A stretch of 64,000 nucleotides of DNA from CAYNRA01 sp046296415 (lineage in GTDB: Bacteria; Bacteroidota; Bacteroidia; Cytophagales; Spirosomataceae): contig JBKBLN010000002.1 in NCBI GenBank assembly GCA_046296415.1, forward strand, positions 434,001 to 498,000, read 5' to 3'. Position numbers and translations under genes: made by a program. Under the pieces are notes generated by a model, which was not told the DNA's origin, did no database searches, and saw only the letters and a program-made list of their open reading frames with translations. Below are positions 18,901 to 26,348 of the stretch, in pieces (the first letter of the stretch is position 1; each line of letters opens with the position of its first letter).

Positions 18901-20369
18901 GAACCTTGATCACATACTTGGTACTGAAAGGTATTGGTTCCAGTAAATGCGGGTGAAGGAGTGTAGGTAATTGTGCCGTTCGCTTGAACTTGGACCGTAC
19001 CATTGGCTGGATTGGAAATGATGGTCGGATTATTTAGGGGAAGACCTTCCGGATCCGAATCATTAAGCCGAACATTGATATTGACAGGTGTATTGGCAAA
19101 CGTCTCCGCATTATCATTCTGAGCCAAAGGAGGGCAGTTTATAATGGTGACACGCACTGGAATTCCGGCATCAGAATAACAATTTAAACTTGAAGAGAAA
19201 TAGGCCGGATAATACAAACCGTTGGAAACAGCAGCCGGATTGGCAATTCGGTTGGCATTGGTTGCTGGGAAACCACTATGCCATGTTAGAACTGTACCAC
19301 TAGGCAAATTGGTTGTCGTAAAAGCGGAAGTTAAATTGGCAGTTAGCGTAGGACAAATATTGTTAACGACAGTTGGAACCGAGAAAATACCCGAGCCACC
19401 GACTAGGTCCAATGATGCACCTGAATTAACAGGAATATCCGTCAAACCAATTAGATCCATAGACGAGGTAACATCGGAATGGAAAATCACGATACCGAAA
19501 AAAGTAGTACCAGCAGAGATACCCAAATCTTGCATCGTTAAAAAAGTCCCTTTCACTTCCTCGGCTGCTACATTACCACTTGGACGTTGCAAGGCATCGG
19601 TACTATTTTTTTGAACAACGGTTGATTTGAAATTAATACCCGTATTAGACCAATTGCTCGTATTTGAAAAAGTTTTTAATGCGCCTAAGGTTTTGACGTT
19701 ACCAAATACGTCCAATTCGGTGATGGCGGCATATTTAAATGTATCATCGCCACCTCTCTCAAGGAGTAGAAATCCTTCTGTGGTGGTATTTTTTACCGTA
19801 AAACCTTTGTTTAAAATTAGGTCTAGGCGTTCCACGTTGCTGGTACCTGTAGTAACATTGGTATTGGTGAACAGGTTTTCGGCTCCACGGTTGACGATAT
19901 AGCTATTTAGGGCAGATTCATAGGAAGTCACCACATTGGATGATAAGTAAAGCGGAGTGCCTGAAGCTACCACAGTAGCAGGGGCTGCAGCCGTTGGACT
20001 TTCGAAAAACAAAGCCGTCCGCTGGGGATCCACCACCACTGGATTGGGGCGACGTTTCAATGTCACTTGATCAAACGGACTGGAGGCGCGAGGTAGCCGA
20101 ACAAAGGTTTGTCCGCCCAATACAAATTCATTGACCGTCCGGTTCAGACCTGCCGTAGAAGCACCAGCCTCACCGTAGCGAACAGTGTAGGAGTTGGCCG
20201 AAGGGAAAGTCGTCGTACCAAAACCAGAAATGGAATTATTAACAGTGGATGTGGCGGCTGAAGATGTTGCCGAATAGCTTGTTGGGCCTTGTTGCCCAGA
20301 CGCACTACCTATGAAAAGCATCCCTCCCAACCAGGTTAACCCTAGAAATTTATAGGTAAACTTTTTCAT
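15906..20369 (-). CDS. Giant secreted repeat protein with assembly gap
   Basis: About 1487 residues including 33 undetermined. Signal peptide 1-26 (ending GSASGQ). An N-terminal domain of about 330 residues of unknown fold contains a putative T9SS-protein opening (TVNEFVLGGQTFVRLPR). An Ig-like piece is shared with the preceding 746-residue protein (VLTWHSGFPATNANRIANPAAV). Cadherin-like domains and four to five repeats of about 100 residues follow (TGQVSVNPG, TYTFxYKICEVLNPTNCD, VRTNDLLNGVPVTSSNV), then more cadherin-like domains. The C-terminal module (about 1230-1487) is shared with the 1541-residue protein and ends FFIITEQLP, with dockerin-like DIDLNGEVIVQGTLNDVEYIY. The true repeat number is uncertain because of the gap. 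Confidence 0.82.
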   Translation of the reverse strand: MKKFTYKFLGLTWLGGMLFIGSASGQQGPTSYSATSSAATSTVNNSISGFGTTTFPSANSYTVRYGEAGASTAGLNRTVNEFVLGGQTFVRLPRASSPFDQVTLKRRPNPVVVDPQRTALFFESPTAAAPATVVASGTPLYLSSNVVTSYESALNSYIVNRGAENLFTNTNVTTGTSNVERLDLILNKGFTVKNTTTEGFLLLERGGDDTFKYAAITELDVFGNVKTLGALKTFSNTSNWSNTGINFKSTVVQKNSTDALQRPSGNVAAEEVKGTFLTMQDLGISAGTTFFGIVIFHSDVTSSMDLIGLTDIPVNSGASLDLVGGSGIFSVPTVVNNICPTLTANLTSAFTTTNLPSGTVLTWHSGFPATNANRIANPAAVSNGLYYPAYFSSSLNCYSDAGIPVRVTIINCPPLAQNDNAETFANTPVNINVRLNDSDPEGLPLNNPTIISNPANGTVQVQANGTITYTPSPAFTGTNTFQYQVCDQGSPSLCATATVTVLVKNARIVANNDVSPQQNGASGGVAINTVLANDSLSNVPVVANLVTISAVGSVPSQLTFNTSTGQVSVNPGTPAGTYGFTYKICEIANPTNCDDATVSVPVGVAPIVAVDDTNPTAINGATGGVAIANVRTNDLLNGVPVTSSNVTTTLVGTLPAQLTFNPSTGQVSVNPGSAAGTYTFTYKICEVLNPTNCDEALVSVLVGVAPIVAVDDTNPTAINGATGGVAIXXXXXXXXXXXXXXXXXXXXXXXXXXXXXXXXXANVRTNDLLNGVPVTSSNVTTTLVGTLPAQLTFNPSTGQVSVNPGTASGTYTFDYKICEVLNPTNCDEAKVTVQVGAAAILARPDVSIIPINGNTGGVSELVIFSNDLLNGVPFMSNQVILTSTPAGPLTMNPNGIISVAPNTLTGQYSMIYQICEVLNPTNCDTALVTVRVVAPPVAQPDIALTLINTPISGDVTLNDSDIDPNDVLSTTVLSNPTNGTVVLNSNGTYTYSPNTNFTGKDTFCYVLSDGLSTDTTCVTITVQPRPIRENNPPIAANDAVETYVNVPVSVAILGNDVDPDGDLSNSPSILLAPKNGTASVLPSGQVLYTPSTGFVGTDSLYYKICDTGIPTRCDSAWVYILIKPSILGNLPPVAVDDFNTTVQDTPVNGTVAANDYDLDNNPLTFQTVTSPAQGTVILQPNGSYQYTPNAGFIGVDTFRYKTCDVSACDTATVFITVTPALKVRLFPRVYLQGALYGILLPDTLMRDRLRELSLIPATSPYAYLSPVTPTGAVNSSVFTVTGQNAIVDWVFVELRDAQDSTIVVDSRAALLQRDGDIVDLDGVSPVDFSSAITTKSYFVSVRHRNHLGTMSKTALTMTRTGRLIDFRKTSTPTFVFNAQAINQAQVVVDQGVALWAGNGLVDNRIIYQGNENDVNAVYQKVISSPLNVFSTPFFKLRGYFVEDIDLNGEVIVQGTLNDVEYIYQNIIKNHPGNIFKVPFFIITEQLP
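17980..18563. repeat. 300-bp tandem repeat units inside the giant gene
   Basis: Bases 17980-18089 match 18379-18488 with only two differences, and 18187-18263 are identical to 18487-18563. The distance between the two right-hand copies is exactly 300 bp, i.e. 100 codons per domain. Flanking units are more diverged copies of the same domain. Confidence 0.9.
18090..18186. other. Assembly gap (97 N)
   Basis: Undetermined bases at the edge of a 300-bp repeat. The left flank ends GGACATTGGC and the right flank begins GCAATAGCC. Joining them over the shared GC reproduces the sequence of the next repeat exactly, so the gap either holds nothing (a 2-bp overlap) or one or more whole repeat units. Confidence 0.97.
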
Positions 20370-20372
20370 TTT

Positions 20373-22613
20373 TTAATTTTTATTAAGTTGGGGAGAATTC
20401 ACACTTTGTGCAGGGCAACAAACCTCGGTTACGGCGGTTACGACCGTTGATGTTGGGCTATAACAATTGCCAACTGAATCAAAGAATGCGGCATAATAAG
20501 TTCCGGCAGCTACAGCAGCGGGATTGGCTACTCGGTTGGCATTTGTCGGTGTAGCGCCGGTGTGCCAGGTAACAATTGCACCGGCTGGGACATTACATGG
20601 AACACGTGTGGTTAAATTCACGAGTTCGGTTGGACAAGCATTAAACGCAGTAATCGGCACACTGCCACGAGGCGTCACCACCACAAAGTTGGCATTGTTG
20701 TTTGGATTGGTATCTGTTTCACCACTTGTAACTTCGGTCACGTTGGTCCAATAACCTGAGCAATTTACAAATGCCCGGATTGTCATGGTTGCTGAAGCGC
20801 CTGCAGCTAAAGAAGGGATTGTCCAAGTCGGACTGTTCCAAGTTCCGGTAGCAGGCGTTGCATCGATTAGGGTTAAACCCGTGGGCATGGCATCCAACAC
20901 TTGAACGTTGGTTCCAGGTACTGGCCCAATGTTTTGTGTGGTGAGGGTAAAGGTAATAACCTCACCAACCGCGGGAGTTACTTTCGATACGGCTTTCGAT
21001 ACAATTAAATCAGGACACCCACGAATACCTGAGGTATTGGTTTCCTTTTCGATTCCCCACCCCCAGGTGTTGATCACCCGGTTATTTCCGAAATCATCAC
21101 ACTGGATCAAGTTCACATCGTTGTTGTTGCTGGTGGATGCATTGAATACAGCTGGAGCAGGAATCGATTGAGAGAGGTTACCATCTCCATTCCATGCGTG
21201 GGCAGGTGTAATCGTTCCAATGATCGAATTGTTTAATCCGACACCAGTTAAGTTATTGGCATTGTCTCCTGACGGACCACAAGAGGTTCCAATATTGGAA
21301 ATTTGACTATCGTCCCAATAAATTCGACGATTAGACTGTGGGACAGGGGCGATTGTCTCTAATAAAATACCACCTTTGTTATGTTCTGGGTCATACAAGG
21401 GAAGGTTAAATCGGCCTTGTAAGAAAGTTAATTTTAAATTTAGATTGGTATTGGCTACGACATCGACCCCTTGGCCGTTTTTCCCATTCCATGGTAATTT
21501 ATTTGGGCCCGCCTCCATATCGAAACCTTCCAATAAAACGTCGGTGGTATTAGGTTGGAAACCGTCTACGCCATTCAAATCAAGAAGCAGTCGAACATCC
21601 CCTCGGGCTGGCAAGTTAAAATTGACTAGAAAGGGGGCATCACACCCTTCAAAAAGCGGGACACCGAAGGTAGGCGGAGCCGGCTCTGCTGAAACGGGAT
21701 ACAACGTATTGTCAGGGGTATCCAGAAAAATTCGGAAACCACCGGGTAAAGAAGGTGAAGTAAGCGAGTTACGAGAACGGCGATCCACTAGCCGATCCCC
21801 GGTATTTTGTGTTCCATAATCGTTGATGGCCACATCATAGGCTATGGGTTGAAAACCTTCAGCAAAGGAAATACGCAAAAGTACCCGGTCTGAAGTATAA
21901 GCAATAAAAGATGGAGAAGCAGATGCCAAAGCGTAATTTCTAAAATTGGTAGGCGTTACGGCAATAAGTCCCCATTTGGAGCAAAAAACTCGCCCATTTT
22001 GAACTGTAAAGGGGGATGTCCGTCTGGCCACTGTAAAATCAAATAACCCTGCTAAAGCTCTACCCCCGTTAAGAGGAGACGAATCTGTAGTGGATACACC
22101 CACCCAATATTCAATCCAGTGCTCTCCATTCACCGTTGGGTTAAACGTAATGGGTGTATAGCCAGCCGATACACTTCCTCCGACATTCGGGCCGGCCACT
22201 GCTTGGTCATACGATGAAATAACCCCATTTCCTGTGGTTGTCCAAAGAGTAGGACCTGCTACAACTTGACCCGCTGGGTTCAAAATACGATACCAGACTT
22301 GACCCGAAGAAGAAGCAGCTGGTGCAGATGGATTGTTGGTTCCTTCTTGATTTCGCCAATCGAAACCAAAATAGAATGATTCTGTAGTGAAATCTTTTAT
22401 GTTAAAATACACCCGATTATCGATCGGGGCATTGAAAAAGGAGCCCGAGTTGATATCAGGTGCCGAGAACAAGGCTGAAATTTGTGAAGATGAAGGCGAA
22501 ACTTGCTTTGTACCTACCCCAAACACCAAATTCGGCAAAAAGAAAGTAAACAAAATCCCCGTCAAGCACTTGGAACACCAAGTGACTACATATTGAATTG
22601 ATCTATTTTTCAC
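20373..22613 (-). CDS. Secreted protein with DUF11 and Ig-like C-terminal part
   Basis: 746 residues with a hydrophobic signal segment at about 14-33. The N-terminal 500 residues do not match a domain I know. They contain DRVYF/NIKDFTTESFYFGFDW-type beta-rich sequence, a GDVRLLLDLNGVDGFQPN stretch and a region rich in Asn and Gly. DUF11 follows (about 535-650, LIVSKAVSKVTPAVGEVITF, MPTGLTLIDATPATGTW). Next is an Ig-like module (about 655-735, IVTWHTGATPTNANRVANPAAV), also present in the following gene, and a CCPAQS tail. There is no sorting domain. Three bases separate its stop from the next start, so they are co-transcribed. Confidence 0.82.
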   Translation of the reverse strand: MKNRSIQYVVTWCSKCLTGILFTFFLPNLVFGVGTKQVSPSSSQISALFSAPDINSGSFFNAPIDNRVYFNIKDFTTESFYFGFDWRNQEGTNNPSAPAASSSGQVWYRILNPAGQVVAGPTLWTTTGNGVISSYDQAVAGPNVGGSVSAGYTPITFNPTVNGEHWIEYWVGVSTTDSSPLNGGRALAGLFDFTVARRTSPFTVQNGRVFCSKWGLIAVTPTNFRNYALASASPSFIAYTSDRVLLRISFAEGFQPIAYDVAINDYGTQNTGDRLVDRRSRNSLTSPSLPGGFRIFLDTPDNTLYPVSAEPAPPTFGVPLFEGCDAPFLVNFNLPARGDVRLLLDLNGVDGFQPNTTDVLLEGFDMEAGPNKLPWNGKNGQGVDVVANTNLNLKLTFLQGRFNLPLYDPEHNKGGILLETIAPVPQSNRRIYWDDSQISNIGTSCGPSGDNANNLTGVGLNNSIIGTITPAHAWNGDGNLSQSIPAPAVFNASTSNNNDVNLIQCDDFGNNRVINTWGWGIEKETNTSGIRGCPDLIVSKAVSKVTPAVGEVITFTLTTQNIGPVPGTNVQVLDAMPTGLTLIDATPATGTWNSPTWTIPSLAAGASATMTIRAFVNCSGYWTNVTEVTSGETDTNPNNNANFVVVTPRGSVPITAFNACPTELVNLTTRVPCNVPAGAIVTWHTGATPTNANRVANPAAVAAGTYYAAFFDSVGNCYSPTSTVVTAVTEVCCPAQSVNSPQLNKN

Positions 22614-22634
22614 GATGATAATGTCAGATGGAGG

Positions 22635-23876
22635 TTAAAAAAATGCTGGACTAACATCACCGGCCCGGCATACGTTCGGTGTGTTCGAAGCTGTGTTGTT
22701 ATTGGTATTTGGATCGGGCTGAATCGCTGTAGCGGTAGCCGAAAACTGATAGGCATTGGTCGGATTTAAAACACCTGTGATGGTCAATGTGACCACTTGA
22801 GCATTATTCATTGTCCCAACACTCCACAATCCAGTGGTTTTATTGTATTTACCGGTGGTTGTCGATGCACTAATAAAAGTGATACCTGCCGGCAATAAAG
22901 CCGTAACCTCTGTACCAAATGCCTGGTTTGGGCCACCATTTGTCAGGGTAATCGTAAAGGTAACTGACTTACCAACCGTAGTTTGTCCGCTAGGTCCAGC
23001 CATGGTGAGCTGAAGGTCGGTTTGAGGAGAAACCCAACTCACGATGATTCGGCCCGATGCTCCGCGACCGGCTAAGGTTTGGCTAAGCAAGCCTTCTGCT
23101 CCTTTTCCACCGCCACCGCCACCGGGTGCTACACCATTGGCACCATTGCCAAGATTATCTCCGCCCCTGCCTCCGTTTCCAGTTCCAGTACCTCCGTTAC
23201 CGCCCGTGTTTCCACTTCCGTTTGCACCATTTCCACCCGTTGTGGTTGTGGTAGCAGATCCGCCGCCACCACCGCCTGAACCGGCGAGTAACCCAAGTAA
23301 CGATTGGTCTCTGTTTCCACCTGTTCCGCCCGCGATACGAGAGGTCCCCACGCTGGCATCGATGGAACCGCCGGCACCTCCGTTATTGGTGCCACCTGTC
23401 CCGCCTGCTGCGACGACATTATTAGCTCCAAATATGGAGGCCTGCCCTGATTGGCCTGGGTTGGATGTGGCTACACCACCTGCACCAACTGTTAAATTTA
23501 TGACTTGGCCTGGTGTTACCGTGACAACCCCAGAGGCATATGCCCCGCCGCCGCCGCCGCCAGTACTTTGTGTACCATCGCCTCGGCCACCACCGCCACC
23601 TCCCCATGCTTGCACTGTTAGCTGAGTCACCTGCGGAGGAACCGTAAACGTGAAAGTGCCAGGGGTTGAAAATGTTTGAGTTGCCGTCTGAGCCACAACA
23701 AGATTGGGCGTGATGACAACAAGGGCCAACAAGAAGAAATTTCGAATCAAATGCATGCGCTCCGCCAAATCCAATAACCCATTGAAAAGATCATTGGCCA
23801 CGCCTTGAATCCCAAGTGGAGAATCAGTAAGCGTATTTTTTACATTTGGGGTCGCAGAAAGTAAAGTTACCTTCAT
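22635..23876 (-). CDS. Secreted glycine-rich protein with DUF11
   Basis: First gene of the surface-protein island. The chosen ATG (23876) follows an A-rich leader and gives a long N-region before the hydrophobic signal FFLLALVVITPNLVVAQ. A second ATG at 23756 (MHLIRNFF) would give a classical signal peptide and is the alternative start. A beta-rich lead-in (FSTPGTFTFTVPPQVTQLTVQAWG) and about 180 residues of glycine-rich sequence follow (GGGGGG, AGGTGGTNNGGAGG, GNGGTGTGNGG). This is the Gly_rich_2 type of fold found in secreted Bacteroidota proteins. DUF11 occupies the last 110 residues (DLQLTMAGPSGQTTVGKSVTF). The protein ends abruptly soon after (VCRAGDVSPAFF). Confidence 0.75.
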   Translation of the reverse strand: MKVTLLSATPNVKNTLTDSPLGIQGVANDLFNGLLDLAERMHLIRNFFLLALVVITPNLVVAQTATQTFSTPGTFTFTVPPQVTQLTVQAWGGGGGGRGDGTQSTGGGGGGAYASGVVTVTPGQVINLTVGAGGVATSNPGQSGQASIFGANNVVAAGGTGGTNNGGAGGSIDASVGTSRIAGGTGGNRDQSLLGLLAGSGGGGGGSATTTTTGGNGANGSGNTGGNGGTGTGNGGRGGDNLGNGANGVAPGGGGGGKGAEGLLSQTLAGRGASGRIIVSWVSPQTDLQLTMAGPSGQTTVGKSVTFTITLTNGGPNQAFGTEVTALLPAGITFISASTTTGKYNKTTGLWSVGTMNNAQVVTLTITGVLNPTNAYQFSATATAIQPDPNTNNNTASNTPNVCRAGDVSPAFF

Positions 23877-23900
23877 ACGTTTTTTTAATTTTTGCGGCAA

Positions 23901-24214
23901 ATGGAGGGTATCTGTCGCGATGTTTTAGAATAGTTTGTATCGACGGGTATCGATCTATCCTTCTTTAATTGAGACAAATGTAGTTTGACCACCATTTATG
24001 TTCCAATACGCTCCCTTTGTATTCCAATCAATTACGTACCTTTACCAATAAACAGCATTTTTTTGAAAGGTTTATTTTAGTTTTCATCATGCCTTTTGTA
24101 GCTTTCGAATAATTTAATTGCATTTTCGTGCTGTTACTTTAACCTACCAAGCGAGTCTTACGCTATATGTACTTAAATGGTGGTTTATTTACCTAACTCA
24201 AAAAAGGATTTCTT
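23901..24214. other. Divergent intergenic region, surface island / LytTR regulator
   Basis: About 310 bp of AT-rich DNA between two divergent units. It contains the promoter facing the surface-protein island (listed separately). I found no perfect TAnnTTTG box facing the LytTR gene. A LytTR-regulator binding site would be expected here, but I cannot point to a clear direct repeat. Confidence 0.5.
23975..24006 (-). promoter_or_regulatory. Promoter of the surface-protein island
   Basis: On the minus strand TACATTTG (23982-23975) is a perfect -7 element, with TTG (24006-24004) 21 nt upstream, the normal Bacteroidota spacing. The leader to the start at 23876 is about 90 nt. Confidence 0.65.
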
Positions 24215-24217
24215 TTG

Positions 24218-24922
24218 GTGAAAGCATTACCTTGTATTGTTATTGATGATGAAATTATAGCCATCGAAATCATTCGTCGCTATATTGAAGAGGCCCCGGA
24301 ACTTGAGTTTTTGGGTGGATTTACCAATCCGGAAACGGGCTTGGATTACCTGAAGGATCACCCTGAAATTCAGCTCGTTTTCCTAGACATCCACATGCCT
24401 TTTATCTCGGGAATTGATTTGGTAACTAGCTTCCCGACACAAACTTTGGTCGTGTTTACCACGTCTTCTTCAGAACACGCCATTCAAGCGCATGACTTAG
24501 ACGTGGTAGATTATTTGTTAAAACCTTTTAATCGCCAACGATTTCAGTTATCGTTGAATAAAGTACTCCGCCGAGCCGCCGAGAGACCTTCGGCCGATGT
24601 ACCGATGGGCACGACGTTGGAGGTAAAATCCAACCACCGAACTCGAAAATTCCAAAGTCAACAAATCATCTTCTTGGAAAGCTTTGGAGAATATGTCCAC
24701 TTCCATTTGAAAGAGGAAGTAATTCCGACTTTGGGTGCTTTAAAAGAGTATGAGGAAGCCTTAATGCCCTATGATTTCCTCCGAATTCACAAGTCATTTA
24801 TTGTTTCGGTTGAACATATACGTTCCTATACCTCTAAAAGCATTGTACTATCCAATGGAGACGAATTACCCATTGGCCGAACGTTCAAGCCAAAAGTGAT
24901 GGCAAGATTGGATTTGTTGTAA
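24218..24922 (+). CDS. LytTR-family response regulator
   Basis: 234 residues. The N-terminal receiver domain (about 5-120) has acidic residues VIDDE, phospho-acceptor Asp57 in FLDIHMP, a T/S-rich FTTSSS strand and Lys in LLKPF. The C-terminal LytTR DNA-binding domain (about 135-234) has IIFLESFGEYVHFHL, FLRIHKSFIV and PIGRTFK. No ATG is available at the 5' end. GTG at 24218 is chosen because an AAAAAGGA site lies about 10 nt upstream, and TTG at 24215 is the alternative. No histidine kinase is adjacent. It is divergent from the surface-protein island and may regulate it. Confidence 0.9.
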   Translation: MKALPCIVIDDEIIAIEIIRRYIEEAPELEFLGGFTNPETGLDYLKDHPEIQLVFLDIHMPFISGIDLVTSFPTQTLVVFTTSSSEHAIQAHDLDVVDYLLKPFNRQRFQLSLNKVLRRAAERPSADVPMGTTLEVKSNHRTRKFQSQQIIFLESFGEYVHFHLKEEVIPTLGALKEYEEALMPYDFLRIHKSFIVSVEHIRSYTSKSIVLSNGDELPIGRTFKPKVMARLDLL

Positions 24923-24983
24923 AGGTTTAGTTTGACATTTTCTAGGTTTTGGGGTATATTCCGTTTTTATACGCCTACCCTCT

Positions 24984-26348
24984 ATGAAAAGAAGAACCTT
25001 CCTAGCCACTAGCCTTTTTTTAGGAGGTTCTGGCTACTGGGCCTATCAAAAAGCCAATCAATTCCGCTTGGGAAGTTACCGACCAACTGTTCAGCCAGAT
25101 GGCGTTTGGAAAAACTGGTCCGGAAGTCAATCCTGCCGACCCACCACCTGGATAACACCTCAATCGTCCAACGAACTGCAATCTTGGTTAAAGTCCAGTT
25201 CCCAACCGGTTCGGGTGGTGGGTGGTGGCCATTCATTTAGCCCTTTGATTCCCACCCCAGATGCGCTCATCTCCTTGGAAAATTTTCAGGGAATCCAAGA
25301 GATAAACGCCAAAGAACAGTGGGTGGTGGTTCGAGCTGGCACCTCACTAGCTGATTTGACTCATGCTTTATTCCAACACGGTTTTGCACTCGAAAACCAA
25401 GGCGACATTAATCATCAAACTGTAGCGGGTGCTATTTCTACGTCCACCCACGGAACCGGTGCCAAACTTACTTCTTTAGGCGCCATGGTACTGGATTTTG
25501 ACCTACTTACTGCCAATGGTGAGCAACTTTCAGGCAAAGATTGGGTTGAGGCAGGCGCTGTAAGTCTGGGACTTTTAGGCATCATGACTCAAATCAAATT
25601 GAAAATTGTACCAAGCTACCGGCTATTCGAAAAAATAACACCAACTCCCACCTTGGAGGCGCTGGCTCAATTTGAATCATTGGTTCAAACCAACCGCCAT
25701 GCCGAGCTCTTCCTATTTTTTCATGGAAATACTTGTTTGGTAAAAACCCTACAACCCACCAACAAACCCAGTACCCCCCAAAACTCCCCTCTTCTTTCCG
25801 ATGATTTTCTACTGAGCTTGGGTTTATCTTTATCGGGTTCCAAAGGCCAACGAAGCCCTCAAATATTGGAATCCATGGAGTCGGTTTTGGAGGAAAGTAG
25901 CCGTATTGGGGAAGCATACCAGATTTTCCCCAGCCCCCGGGAGGTCCGCTTTAACGAGATGGAATATCAAATTCCCCTTCCCCAAGGCCTTCAAGCATTG
26001 AAATCACTTTGGGAATTAGGACGGGCAGAAAAGTGGCCCATCTTTTTCCCAATGGAAGTTCGAGTCGTGGCAGCCGATTCCTACTGGCTTTCTCCTTTTT
26101 ACCAACAGCCCAGCCTGTCCATCTCGGTACATCAAGCAGCGCATTTGGATTACGCACCTTATTTCAAAAAAGCACATACGGTCCTCTCCCACTTTGGTGG
26201 CCGGCCTCATTGGGGGAAATTATCGTTTTATTCTCCCAAAGATCAAATTAAATTGTACCCCAAATGGGCTGATTTTCAAACGCTTAAAATGGAATTGGAT
26301 CCAACGCATCGCTTCACAAATTCGTATTTTAAACCATTTTTCTCATGA
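24984..26348 (+). CDS. Exported FAD-linked sugar-lactone/alditol oxidase-like protein
   Basis: 454 residues. A twin-arginine-like leader MKRRTFLATSLFLGG opens the protein. The FAD-binding domain (PCMH type) spans about 50-230: VRVVGGGHSF (His83 is at the position that binds FAD covalently in this family), GDINHQTVAGAISTSTHGTG and GAVSLGLLGIMTQI. The C-terminal half has the ALO-type end GRPHWGKLSFY and LDPTHRFTNSYF. The family contains L-gulonolactone, D-arabinono-lactone and alditol oxidases, and the true substrate cannot be read from sequence. It overlaps the next gene by 4 bp (ATGA). Confidence 0.87.
   Translation: MKRRTFLATSLFLGGSGYWAYQKANQFRLGSYRPTVQPDGVWKNWSGSQSCRPTTWITPQSSNELQSWLKSSSQPVRVVGGGHSFSPLIPTPDALISLENFQGIQEINAKEQWVVVRAGTSLADLTHALFQHGFALENQGDINHQTVAGAISTSTHGTGAKLTSLGAMVLDFDLLTANGEQLSGKDWVEAGAVSLGLLGIMTQIKLKIVPSYRLFEKITPTPTLEALAQFESLVQTNRHAELFLFFHGNTCLVKTLQPTNKPSTPQNSPLLSDDFLLSLGLSLSGSKGQRSPQILESMESVLEESSRIGEAYQIFPSPREVRFNEMEYQIPLPQGLQALKSLWELGRAEKWPIFFPMEVRVVAADSYWLSPFYQQPSLSISVHQAAHLDYAPYFKKAHTVLSHFGGRPHWGKLSFYSPKDQIKLYPKWADFQTLKMELDPTHRFTNSYFKPFFS

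Noticed and set aside
22618..22650. Possible frameshift at the 7-T run that ends the glycine-rich protein
   Set aside because: Reading through in either other frame gives only a few residues before another stop, and none resembles a continuation of DUF11 or a sorting domain.
23044..23625. Open plus-strand frame of 193 residues, very proline-rich
   Set aside because: It is the antisense of the glycine-rich repeat (Gly codons GGN read as Pro CCN on the other strand). It has no signal peptide, domain or promoter.
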